From Clostridium_AT stratigraminis (GTDB lineage Bacteria > Bacillota > Clostridia > Clostridiales > Clostridiaceae): 64,000 nt of DNA. The notes under the pieces are model-generated. The model was not told where the DNA came from, did not search any database, and was given only the letters and a program-made list of their open reading frames with translations. Every line of letters starts with the position of its first letter. The stretch's first letter is position 1. Below are positions 24,790 through 33,681 of the stretch, piece by piece. Location of the stretch: positions 54,640 to 118,639 of the forward strand of contig NZ_JBJHZZ010000009.1 of assembly GCF_045310675.1 (NCBI RefSeq). The letters run 5' to 3'. Made by a program: the position numbers and the translations under genes.

Positions 24790-26838
24790 ATGAACTCATT
24801 AAAAGTAAACCCAAAGGATGTAATTTTCGCATTAGATATAGGAACTAGATCAATTATAGGAACGGTGGGTATAGTAAGAGAAAAGAAATTTTACTGCTTA
24901 GCTGAAAGCTATTTAGAGCACGAAGAAAGAGCTATGCAGGACGGACAAATTCACGACATAAGCTTAGTAGCTGCCGGTGTAAATTCGGTAAAAGCTAAGC
25001 TGGAAAAAGAGCTTAATTTCAATCTTAAGGATGTATCAATAGCTGCTGCAGGAAGGTTTCTAAGAACAAGTACTGCTAGGACTGAACTTACTCTTGATGA
25101 TGACAGGGAAATAGATAAAGATTATGTAAGAAGTCTGGAATTAACAGCAGTTAAAATTGCTGAGAATGAAATAAATAAGAGTACAGAAGGTAAGCTATAT
25201 TGCGTAGGTTACAGTGTAAAGAATTATTTCTTAAATGACTATATTATAAGTAACTTGCTATCACATAAGGGCGATAAAGCAGCTGTAGAAGTAATAGCAA
25301 CTTTTCTGCCTAGATCCGTAGTAGAAAGCCTATATGCAGTTATGGAAAAGGTAAATTTAAATGTAATTAATCTAACCTTAGAACCTATTGCAGCTATGGA
25401 GGCTGCTATTCCTAAAAGCTTAAGGCTGCTTAATCTAGCTTTGGTGGATATTGGTGCAGGCACCTCCGATATTGCCATAAGCAGCAAGGATACTATCAGT
25501 GCTTATGGAATGGTATCCTTAGCCGGTGATGAAGTAACTGAAGCTATTGCACAAAGCTTATTAGTTGATTTTAATTCAGCAGAGGTTATAAAAAAGGAAT
25601 TAACCGAAAAAGAAATTATAAATTTTACTGATGTTCTGGGGCTTCAAAATGAAATAAGTACTGAGGAAATTAATAAAATAATCAAGCCTATAGTAGAAAA
25701 GATTAGCAGTGAAATTAGCTCTAAAATAATTGAGTTAAATGGCGGTAAAGCCCCTAATGCTGTCTTTTTAGTTGGAGGAGGGGCACATACTCCGTTTCTT
25801 AAGGACTCACTATCAGAAAAACTGAATTTACCAAAGCAAAGAATTGGTATTAAAGGCAGGGATGCAGTAATAGACTGTGTATCTTGTAATGAAGAATTAG
25901 GAAGTACAGGAGTTACAGTTTTAGGAATTGCACTTGTTTCAATTATGAAGCTTGGACATGATTTCATTGATGTTACCTTAAATGGTACAGTAGTAAGTCT
26001 CTTTAATTCTCATAAGCACACCATTGCAGATGTAATGATGCAAGCAGGAATTAATCCTAAAATTTTAATTGGGAAAAATGGAAAGAATATAAAATATATT
26101 TACAATGATATAAAAAGAGTAGCTTTTGGAAGTTTAGCAGTTAATGCAGAAATTATCATAAATGAAAAACTAGGCAATATAGATTCTGAAGTTAAAGAAG
26201 GAGACAAAATAGAAATTATTTACGCCAAAAATGGGATGGATGCTGCACCGAAAGTTTACGAGCTAATTAAAGATCTTAATTCAATAAGCTTTTATGAAAA
26301 TGATATTATTACAGTTATTGATCCAATTGTTTTTATCCAAAATGATAGAGTAACCCTAAATGATATTATAAAAGATGGCGATGAGGTTAAGGTTATTACA
26401 GCGCGTACAATTGGTGATTATAAACAATACATAGATAAGGATAGTGGAAGATATTTTATTAATGATGTTGAACTAAAGGACAGCTACATTATTAATGAAG
26501 GGGATAGAATATATAAAGTTAAGGAAACAGATAATAGAACAGAAAATAACATAAATACTATAGAAATTGAAGCTGTAACAGAAAATAATATGGCTTCTAT
26601 TAAGCTCACAGCTGTATCTGATGATACTAAAATTACTAATCAAATTGAAGTATATGTAAATAATGAAAAAGTAATTTTAAGAAACAAGGGAAAATATATA
26701 TTTATAGATGTATTTGACTTTATAGACTTTGATCTTACAAGGTCTAAAGGGAATTTAGTGCTAATGCTTAACGAAAAGAAAGCAGGTTATTATGATGTGC
26801 TATCAAAGGATGATATTATTAAAATCTATTGGGAGTAA
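24790..26838 (+). CDS. FtsA-like actin-fold cell division ATPase with long C-terminal extension
   Basis: A 682-residue actin-like ATPase. Residues about 1-390 have the FtsA/PilM fold: phosphate 1 loop FALDIGTRSIIG, phosphate 2 LVDIGAGTSDIAI, adenosine motif VFLVGGGAHTPFL, and an inserted 1C-type subdomain after the first loop. About 290 further residues form repeated beta-rich, ubiquitin-like segments (LNGTVVSLFNSHKHTIADVM, LNDIIKDGDEVKVI) with no FtsA membrane-targeting helix at the end. Classical FtsA is about 420 residues. The start at 24790 follows AAAGAGGT; an ATG at 24769 lies too close to the hairpin. No ftsZ is adjacent, so this is probably an FtsA-related paralogue. Confidence 0.72.
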   Translation: MNSLKVNPKDVIFALDIGTRSIIGTVGIVREKKFYCLAESYLEHEERAMQDGQIHDISLVAAGVNSVKAKLEKELNFNLKDVSIAAAGRFLRTSTARTELTLDDDREIDKDYVRSLELTAVKIAENEINKSTEGKLYCVGYSVKNYFLNDYIISNLLSHKGDKAAVEVIATFLPRSVVESLYAVMEKVNLNVINLTLEPIAAMEAAIPKSLRLLNLALVDIGAGTSDIAISSKDTISAYGMVSLAGDEVTEAIAQSLLVDFNSAEVIKKELTEKEIINFTDVLGLQNEISTEEINKIIKPIVEKISSEISSKIIELNGGKAPNAVFLVGGGAHTPFLKDSLSEKLNLPKQRIGIKGRDAVIDCVSCNEELGSTGVTVLGIALVSIMKLGHDFIDVTLNGTVVSLFNSHKHTIADVMMQAGINPKILIGKNGKNIKYIYNDIKRVAFGSLAVNAEIIINEKLGNIDSEVKEGDKIEIIYAKNGMDAAPKVYELIKDLNSISFYENDIITVIDPIVFIQNDRVTLNDIIKDGDEVKVITARTIGDYKQYIDKDSGRYFINDVELKDSYIINEGDRIYKVKETDNRTENNINTIEIEAVTENNMASIKLTAVSDDTKITNQIEVYVNNEKVILRNKGKYIFIDVFDFIDFDLTRSKGNLVLMLNEKKAGYYDVLSKDDIIKIYWE

Positions 26839-26843
26839 TAAAT

Positions 26844-28034
26844 ATGGAGGTAAAAAATTTGTTGGATTTTTTAAAGAAAGCAGAAGAATTGAAAGGTGAA
26901 CTTATAGATCTAAGAAGGTATTTTCATACTCATCCTGAGCTTGGATTTGAAGAATATGAAACCTCAAGGAAGATTAAAGCTTTCTTATTAGATGAAGGAA
27001 TTGAATTTACTGAGGTTGCAGGTACTGGAATCTGTGCTGTTATAAAAGGGCATGGTGAAAAGACTATAGCCTTAAGAGGTGACATGGATGCGCTTCCACT
27101 TCAAGATAAAAAAGGTAAAAGCTATTCTTCAAAAGCAGAAGGAAAAATGCATGGCTGTGGTCATGATGCCCATACAACAATTTTAATGGGAGCTGCTAAA
27201 ATTCTAAATAGTATTAAAGATGAATTAAAAGGTAACGTGAAGTTATTTTTTGAGCCTGCAGAGGAAACAGTTGGCGGAGCAAGGTTTATGATTAAAGAAG
27301 GAGTACTTGAAAATCCAAAGGTAGATTGTGTTATTGGTCTTCACGTACATGAGGGAATAAAAGTTGGTAAAATTGGTCTAAAAAAAGGAGTTGTTAATGC
27401 TGCTTCTAATCCATTTACTGTTAAAATAACAGGTAAAGGTGGTCATGGGGCACATCCTGAGGATACTGTTGACCCTATTGTTATAGCAAGCAATATTATT
27501 TTAGCCCTTCAAACAGTAGTCAGCAGAGAAATACCTCCCACTGACCCAGCGGTTATCACTGTTGGCAGCATCCATGGAGGAACTGCGCAAAATATAATAC
27601 CAGAAGAGGTGACTATTTCAGGTATTATAAGGACTATGAAAAGTGAGCACAGAGAGTATGTAAAGAAAAGACTTATTGAAATTTGTGAAGGCATTGCTAG
27701 TACTCTAAGAGGAAAGGTAGAAATAAAGATAGAAGAAAGCTACCCCTGCCTTTATAATAATGATGATATTTTAAAGGTTATAAAAAATAGTGCTGAGGAA
27801 ATAATAGGCGGTAAAAATATTATAAATTTAGAAAATCCAAGCATGGGTGTTGAAAGCTTTGCATATTTTTCTATGGAAGTTCCCTCTGCTTTTTATTTCT
27901 TAGGAGTTAGGAACGAAGATAAGGGAATTATCCATCCAGCACATGGCTGTTTTTTTGATATAGATGAAGATGCCCTGCCAATTGGGGTTGCTATTCAATG
28001 CAAAGCGGCCTATGAATATTTAAAAACTCTATAA
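26844..28034 (+). CDS. M20 family amidohydrolase (N-acyl-amino-acid deacylase type)
   Basis: A cytosolic metal-dependent amidohydrolase of the hippurate/IAA-amino acid hydrolase type, about 396 residues. Markers are RRYFHTHPELGFEEYET, LRGDMDALPLQ, the metal site MHGCGHDAHTTILMGAA, EPAEETVGGARFMIKEG and GLHVHEGIKVG. The dimerisation domain (KITGKGGHGAHPEDTVDPI) is intact. It is related to N-acetyl-diaminopimelate deacetylase, but substrate cannot be assigned. Two starts are possible: ATG at 26844 (GGGAG upstream) or TTG at 26859 (GGAGGT upstream); I used the ATG. It follows the FtsA-like gene by five bases, so the two are probably cotranscribed. Confidence 0.85.
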   Translation: MEVKNLLDFLKKAEELKGELIDLRRYFHTHPELGFEEYETSRKIKAFLLDEGIEFTEVAGTGICAVIKGHGEKTIALRGDMDALPLQDKKGKSYSSKAEGKMHGCGHDAHTTILMGAAKILNSIKDELKGNVKLFFEPAEETVGGARFMIKEGVLENPKVDCVIGLHVHEGIKVGKIGLKKGVVNAASNPFTVKITGKGGHGAHPEDTVDPIVIASNIILALQTVVSREIPPTDPAVITVGSIHGGTAQNIIPEEVTISGIIRTMKSEHREYVKKRLIEICEGIASTLRGKVEIKIEESYPCLYNNDDILKVIKNSAEEIIGGKNIINLENPSMGVESFAYFSMEVPSAFYFLGVRNEDKGIIHPAHGCFFDIDEDALPIGVAIQCKAAYEYLKTL

Positions 28035-28115
28035 AATAGGTTGCACCTTGCATTACTAATGATATATAATTAGTTGTTATTTTAGATAATACAACTTTTT
28101 ACTAGGAGTGAAGAA

Positions 28116-29072
28116 ATGAGGATAGAAATAGGCTCAAATGAAGCAGGACAAAGATTGGATAAGTTTATAAGAAAATGGCTAAAGGACGTACCATTAAGTG
28201 CTATATATAAGAGAATTAGAAAGGGAGATATTAAGGTAAATGGCAAAAAGGCTAAAGAAAAGCTTTTCCTTTCAGAAGGGGATATTGTAGAAACCAAAGA
28301 GATTGTTTCTGAATATAAAAAGGATAAATTTCAGCGTATAGAAAATAATCATTTAAAAATTACCTATGAAGATGAGAATATGTTAATAATAGAGAAGTGG
28401 CCTGGAGTATTAGTTCATTCAGATAGCCAAAGCGGTGAACCAACTCTAACTGATTATGTACTATCTTATCTTTTTGACAAGGGGGATTATACACCTGAAA
28501 AGGAAGTTACCTTTACTCCTGCTCCCTGTAACAGATTGGATAGAAATACCTCTGGTATAGTTATTTTTGGTAAAAATTTTGAAAGTTTAAAGCTTTTAAA
28601 TGAAATGATTAGAGAAAGAAAAATTAAGAAATATTATGTTGCCTTAGTTAAAGATAGAATCGCAGATAAAAGCTATGAGGCATATATATCTAAAAATGAA
28701 GATGAGAACATATCAAAGATTTACAAAGAAAGTAAACCAGATACAAAGAGAATAGCTATGGAAGTAAAAACTCTTCAGAGCTGCGGGACCTTTTCTTTTA
28801 TTGAAATGGATTTAATCACAGGAAGGAGTCATCAGCTGCGAGCTCACCTTGCATTTTTAGGCAATCCCATTGTAGGAGATACCAAGTATGGTGAGAAAAA
28901 ATTGAACAGCTTCTTTGTGAATAAATATGGACTTAATTATCAATTTCTCTACGCCTATAAGCTGATTTTTAAGGATTGTCCTGAGAAGCTCTCATATATG
29001 GAGAACAAAACAATAGGAGAAAGCCTTCCTCCTATATTTAAGAAGATTAAAAATGACGTTTTTAAATTTTAG
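28116..29072 (+). CDS. RluA family RNA pseudouridine synthase
   Basis: A 318-residue pseudouridine synthase acting on rRNA or tRNA. An S4 RNA-binding domain at about 1-65 (AGQRLDKFIRKWLKDVPLSAIYK) precedes the catalytic domain, with Asp142 in NRLDRNTSG. The RluA motif TGRSHQLRAHLAFLGNPIVGDTKYG is intact. The exact target (RluC- or RluD-like) is not decidable. The ribosome binding site is AGGAGTG. It precedes the flippase gene by 29 bases. Confidence 0.9.
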   Translation: MRIEIGSNEAGQRLDKFIRKWLKDVPLSAIYKRIRKGDIKVNGKKAKEKLFLSEGDIVETKEIVSEYKKDKFQRIENNHLKITYEDENMLIIEKWPGVLVHSDSQSGEPTLTDYVLSYLFDKGDYTPEKEVTFTPAPCNRLDRNTSGIVIFGKNFESLKLLNEMIRERKIKKYYVALVKDRIADKSYEAYISKNEDENISKIYKESKPDTKRIAMEVKTLQSCGTFSFIEMDLITGRSHQLRAHLAFLGNPIVGDTKYGEKKLNSFFVNKYGLNYQFLYAYKLIFKDCPEKLSYMENKTIGESLPPIFKKIKNDVFKF

Positions 29073-29101
29073 AAACTTTTTAATACTTTAAGGAGAGGAT
29101 T

Positions 29102-30715
29102 ATGAAGACTCAGTCTACTACTAAAGGCTTTGCTATCCTATCTGCCGCTGGAATGATAGTAAAGCTTTTATCACTAATATATGTTCCATTACTGCAGCAT
29201 TACGTTGGTGAGGATGGCTATGGAATTTACACAACTACCTACACCATCTTTGCTTTTATTTATGTAATTACAAATACAGGATTATCCTCGGCAATTTCAA
29301 AAACTGTATCGGAGCTTACTGCTTTAAAAAACTACAAGGACGCAGTAAAAGTTTTTAAGTTAGCTAGAGCTTTGTTATTTGTAATAGGGGTTGTAATGTC
29401 AATATTAATGCTAATATTGGCAAGACCATATTCTTTAGCAATAAAGATTCCAAATGCATATCTTGCAATTTCAGCTTTGGCACCTGCTGTTTTACTTACC
29501 TCTGTTGCATCCTCCTATAGAGGATATTTTCAAGGCAGAGGAGATATGAAAGCGACAGCAGTATCTCAGGTCCTTGAGCAGGTAATGAATTTGGTGTTCT
29601 CAATCATATTCGCAGCGTTACTAAGAAGTCATGGAGTAGGGGCTGCCTGTGCAGGTGCAACTGTAGGTACAACCATTGGAGCCTTGGTCTCAGTAATATA
29701 CCTGTTATATTATTATAAAAAAAATAAGAGTTATAAGATATCAAAGGGGTACAACTCTGAAGAAATTATTAGATATTCAAATAAAGCGCTTTTTAGTAAA
29801 CTCATAAATTGTTCTATTCCATTAACCTTAAGCTGGGGTATGCAAAATGCCGGTGGATTTATAGATACTACATATACTAAGAGGAGACTATTAACAGCAG
29901 GCTTTAATGATACTGAAGGAGATACAAAAATTGGGTATCTTGGTAAATATCAAACACTTATAAATGTACCTATTACAATAGTTTCAGCCCTTTGCTCAAC
30001 AATTTTGCCTGTTGTTTCAGGGGCAGCCGCAGTAAATGACAGAGCATCAATAAAGAGAAGCATAGACTATGCATTTAAGACCTGTTTAATAATTGCAATC
30101 CCTTCAGCAGTGGGACTTGCAGTTTTAAGTCAACCTATATTTAACACTTTATTTGCAAGATATAGTTCAGGAGCAGTATTAATGAAGTATGGCTCCGCAG
30201 TGTTAATATTTATGGCAATTGTCCAAATTCAGGCTACCATACTTCAAAGTATTGGTAAGTTATATATTTCTACTTTATATATTGCTACTGGTATAGCTGC
30301 GAAAATTGTTTTAAATTACATACTTATTGCAAAACCTAATATTAATATAGTTGGAGCAGTTTTCGGAAGTATGGCAGCATTTTTAATTCCATTGTTATTA
30401 AATAATTACCTTATTAAGAAAAGTTTAAAAATAAAATATAGCTTATTAAAGCTATCAGTAAGACCTATAATAGCTGCAGCCTTTATGGGGATAATTGCAT
30501 ATATAGTGCAATTTGATGTTGAATATGTAATTGGTTTTGTGTATAAGGGATATTTTACACAATTGATATCTACTTTTGCTGCTATGATAGCAGGAGTTTT
30601 TAGTTATCTTTATGCCTTAATCCTTGTTGGCGGAATAACAAAAAGGGAAATTGAAATGATACCTCTTAGATTCAGAAAATTTATACCAAAGACCCTTATA
30701 AAAAGAATAAGATAG
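29102..30715 (+). CDS. MOP-superfamily flippase, MurJ/SpoVB-like
   Basis: A 537-residue membrane protein with about 14 helices of the polysaccharide-biosynthesis (MOP) flippase group, expected to flip a lipid-linked wall or spore precursor. The opening KGFAILSAAGMIVKLLSLIYVPLL and the SSYRGYFQGRGDMKATAVSQVLEQ block are typical. AAGGAGAGG precedes the ATG. It faces another flippase gene of the same superfamily (30724-32229), and their stop codons share one hairpin. Lipid II flipping in Firmicutes is carried out by MurJ or Amj; which role this one has cannot be told. Confidence 0.82.
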   Translation: MKTQSTTKGFAILSAAGMIVKLLSLIYVPLLQHYVGEDGYGIYTTTYTIFAFIYVITNTGLSSAISKTVSELTALKNYKDAVKVFKLARALLFVIGVVMSILMLILARPYSLAIKIPNAYLAISALAPAVLLTSVASSYRGYFQGRGDMKATAVSQVLEQVMNLVFSIIFAALLRSHGVGAACAGATVGTTIGALVSVIYLLYYYKKNKSYKISKGYNSEEIIRYSNKALFSKLINCSIPLTLSWGMQNAGGFIDTTYTKRRLLTAGFNDTEGDTKIGYLGKYQTLINVPITIVSALCSTILPVVSGAAAVNDRASIKRSIDYAFKTCLIIAIPSAVGLAVLSQPIFNTLFARYSSGAVLMKYGSAVLIFMAIVQIQATILQSIGKLYISTLYIATGIAAKIVLNYILIAKPNINIVGAVFGSMAAFLIPLLLNNYLIKKSLKIKYSLLKLSVRPIIAAAFMGIIAYIVQFDVEYVIGFVYKGYFTQLISTFAAMIAGVFSYLYALILVGGITKREIEMIPLRFRKFIPKTLIKRIR

Positions 30716-30741
30716 AGGAAAGTCTATAATGGACTTTCCTC
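30715..30741. terminator. Bidirectional terminator spanning two facing stop codons
   Basis: GAGGAAAGTC (30715-30724) pairs with GACTTTCCTC (30732-30741). The stop codons of the two convergent flippase genes lie within or at its edges. Confidence 0.75.
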
Positions 30742-32229
30742 ATTTATTATAGAAATTGATAAGAAAAAGGCAAGGAAACTAAATATTATTATTGTAATAT
30801 TTTTTAATATTAAAAAGTCATTTGAAATTATATTATTAATTATGTTTACCACAAAATAAATTAGTAAGGTTATAAGTAGATATATAATAAGTTCACTAGT
30901 TTTAAAGCTTATATTACAATATTTTCTTATTTCATATGTATTAATAATGAGTAAAATTATGGAGGTAATAATTAAGGTGATTCCATAGCCAAATATGTTA
31001 ATAAAACTTATACCTGTAAATATGTACAGTAAAACTACTTCCAAAATTGAAACTATAAGTGAGTTCCTAAGAAGTATTCCTTGTTTACCTAGTCCATTAA
31101 GTATTCCGAAAGTTGTTGAGGAAGTAAAGGCAATAGGTGCTGAGCAAGCTGCAAATTTAATATATGGGCCTAAATCTGATCGGTTAAAGAATAACTTTCC
31201 CAAGGAATCCGGAATACTTATTCCAATTACAAAGGTGCTCATTCCAAGCAAAAAAGCAATCTTTAGAACCTCTACAATTCTACTTTCTAGTGCATAATAA
31301 TCCTTTCTATCTAAAGCCTTAGAAAGATCTGGAACTAAGATAGTCGCTATTGAGTTAACTACAAGCAGTGGGAAAAAGATAATGGTCATTGCCATGCCTG
31401 AAAACTTTCCTATTAAAGATAAGGCGGTATTATATTGAAGTCCTGCACTAATTAGCCTTCTAGGAACAATTAATGTTGAAATTGTAGAAAGCACAGTAGA
31501 CAAAAATCCATTTAAGCAAAGGGGCAGTGAAATAACAAGTACGTTAAATAAAAGCTGAGGTCTGCCTTCCCTTATAGTTTTTAAATAAGGTATTCTTTTT
31601 TTATCTGCTTCATAAAAAACACTAAGGAGCAGCAAACTAACGAATTCTCCAATACATAGAGATATATATGCTACCGTTACAGTATTATTAATACTTGGAG
31701 TTTTTAACATATTTATAAGTGTTACTATTACAGCTATTCTTACGCCCTTTTCTAATATGTCTATAAATGCAGGTATCTTTACCTTAGATATTCCATAAAA
31801 GAAACCTTTTAATATTGAAGACAATGCTACAAATATTAAGGCAGGTGCTATGATTTTTAGTGAATTTAAGGTTCTTACGTCTTTTATTATGTTTTTACTT
31901 ATAAAAGGTGTTAGAAAATAGAATAAGGAGGCAATCGTTATTCCTATAATAAAGTCAAAAACAATTGTAGTTTTAATAGTTCTATGCAAGTTTCTATAAT
32001 CATTTTTACCATAGTATATAGCTGCTACCTTGGAAATTGCAGTTACCATTCCACCACAGATAAGACAAATAAAGAGATTATATATAGGCATAACTAAACC
32101 GTAAAGCCCCATGCCTTCAGGACCTAATTCCTTAGAAAGGAGAATCGAAAATATAAAACCTAAAACGCCTGTAGATAGGTTGGAGATAGTCAACAGTAAA
32201 GACTCTTTAAAAAAGTTGTCTTTTTTCAT
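30724..32229 (-). CDS. spoVB: Stage V sporulation protein B-like flippase
   Basis: A 501-residue MOP-type flippase with about 14 helices. The beginning (FFKESLLLTISNLSTGVLGFIFSILLSKELGPEGMGLYGLVMPI) and SSILKGFFYGISKVKIPAFIDILEKGVR match SpoVB, which is needed for spore cortex synthesis. The start is placed at ATG 32227-32229, since the frame's earlier ATG lies inside a hairpin stem. The only ribosome binding site is the GGGG in that stem, seven T before the ATG. This unusual arrangement is described separately. Confidence 0.78.
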   Translation of the reverse strand: MKKDNFFKESLLLTISNLSTGVLGFIFSILLSKELGPEGMGLYGLVMPIYNLFICLICGGMVTAISKVAAIYYGKNDYRNLHRTIKTTIVFDFIIGITIASLFYFLTPFISKNIIKDVRTLNSLKIIAPALIFVALSSILKGFFYGISKVKIPAFIDILEKGVRIAVIVTLINMLKTPSINNTVTVAYISLCIGEFVSLLLLSVFYEADKKRIPYLKTIREGRPQLLFNVLVISLPLCLNGFLSTVLSTISTLIVPRRLISAGLQYNTALSLIGKFSGMAMTIIFFPLLVVNSIATILVPDLSKALDRKDYYALESRIVEVLKIAFLLGMSTFVIGISIPDSLGKLFFNRSDLGPYIKFAACSAPIAFTSSTTFGILNGLGKQGILLRNSLIVSILEVVLLYIFTGISFINIFGYGITLIITSIILLIINTYEIRKYCNISFKTSELIIYLLITLLIYFVVNIINNIISNDFLILKNITIIIFSFLAFFLSISIINEESPL

Positions 32230-32272
32230 AAAAAAACCCCACATAATTCATAACATTTATAATTATGTGAGG
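32230..32272 (-). terminator. Hairpin plus seven-T run directly abutting the spoVB start codon
   Basis: On the minus strand CCTCACATAATT (32272-32261) pairs with AATTATGTGGGG (32248-32237). Seven T (32236-32230) follow, and then the spoVB ATG. It probably terminates the upstream M29 aminopeptidase transcript while also holding the spoVB ribosome binding site in its stem. Confidence 0.7.
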
Positions 32273-32290
32273 ATAATAAATTATATTCTA

Positions 32291-33406
32291 TTATTTTAAG
32301 TTTTCTGGATTAAGTCCCTTAAGCTCATCTATTACGAATAGACCATCTTTTCTTATTAGGACATCATCAAAGTAGATTTCGCCTCCGCCATATTCTGGCC
32401 TTTGGATAAATACAAGATCCCAATGTACTGAGGATTTATTGCCGTTAAAGGCATCATCATAGGAAGCACCAGGTGTAAAATGAATAGATCCTGCTATTTT
32501 TTCATCAAATAAGGTATCCTTCATTGGTTTTAAAATATATGGATTTACTCCAATTGCAAATTCACCAACATATCTAGCACCTTCATCAGTGTCGAATATT
32601 TTAGTTATTCTTTCTGTATCATTTGCAGTTGCCTTTACTATTTTTCCATTCTTAAATTCTAATCTTATATTCTCATATGTAAATCCATTATAAACTGCAG
32701 GAGTATTATAGGAAATAACGCCATTAACAGATTCTTTTACAGGGGCAGTGTATACTTCACCATCTGGAATATTAAGCTTCCCATCGCATTTTATTGCAGG
32801 TATATCTTTAATAGAAAAACTCAAATCAGTATTTGGTCCAGTTAATCTTACCTTATCTGTTTTCTCCATAATTGTAACAAGTGCATCCATTGACTTTGAC
32901 ATTTTGCTGTAATCTAAGTTACAAACATTAAAATAAAAATCTTCAAATGCCTCTGTGCTGCTTCCGGCAGATTGAGCCATTGCATAGTTTGGATATCTTA
33001 AAACAACCCATTTTGTTTTAGGAACTCTAATTGCACCGTGCACAGGATTCCAAAGATACTTCATGTTCATTGACATATTTTCAGCAGGTACATCTGCAGT
33101 TTCAGTTATATTGTTTCCTGCTCTAAGACCTATGTAAGCATCCATATCGGACATTCTTAAGGCTTCATATTTTGCCATCATATCAAGCTGTTCCTTGCTG
33201 CAGTTCATAAGTAAAGCTCTATCAACTTCTTTGTCCTTTATTGTTACAAAAGGTATAGCACCAGCTAAATATGCTTCTTTAACTAACTCCAAAACAAGAG
33301 GTCTTTCAAGACCAATTGCTTCGATTAAAACCTTTTCACCCTTCTTAAGTTCACAGGAATAGTTAATTAGATTCTTTGCTAAGGTGCTTATTCTTGGATC
33401 TTTCAT
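32291..33406 (-). CDS. Aminopeptidase, M29 family (second copy)
   Basis: A 371-residue metallo-aminopeptidase of the same family as 16406-17533. Conserved blocks are LAKNLINYSCELKKGEKVLIEA, NIPDGEVYTAPVKESVNGVI, VGEFAIGVNPYI, and IHFTPGASYDDAFNGN followed by SSVHWDLVFI. The metal-binding Glu/His/Asp residues appear kept. AGGAGG precedes the ATG. Its stop is followed by a terminator that touches the spoVB start, so the two genes seem transcriptionally separated though only 60 bases apart. Confidence 0.88.
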   Translation of the reverse strand: MKDPRISTLAKNLINYSCELKKGEKVLIEAIGLERPLVLELVKEAYLAGAIPFVTIKDKEVDRALLMNCSKEQLDMMAKYEALRMSDMDAYIGLRAGNNITETADVPAENMSMNMKYLWNPVHGAIRVPKTKWVVLRYPNYAMAQSAGSSTEAFEDFYFNVCNLDYSKMSKSMDALVTIMEKTDKVRLTGPNTDLSFSIKDIPAIKCDGKLNIPDGEVYTAPVKESVNGVISYNTPAVYNGFTYENIRLEFKNGKIVKATANDTERITKIFDTDEGARYVGEFAIGVNPYILKPMKDTLFDEKIAGSIHFTPGASYDDAFNGNKSSVHWDLVFIQRPEYGGGEIYFDDVLIRKDGLFVIDELKGLNPENLK

Positions 33407-33681
33407 TGTATATTCCTCCTAATAAAACAATACTTTTAATAACCATCAAAATAATATTATCAGATTAATTTTAATTTTGCAAAGATATTTTTATAAAATT
33501 GCTATAAAAAATTGCAAAAATTATATATTATAAAAGATTCATGTCATATTTTTGGTTATTATTTTATGTACAGTATCAGTAAACAGTAGGAATATACAAA
33601 AAAATAGCTGCTATTAACATATACCTTTAGAAAATAAAATATATATATATTAAAAGAATGTAATTTAGGAATGGAGGAAGT

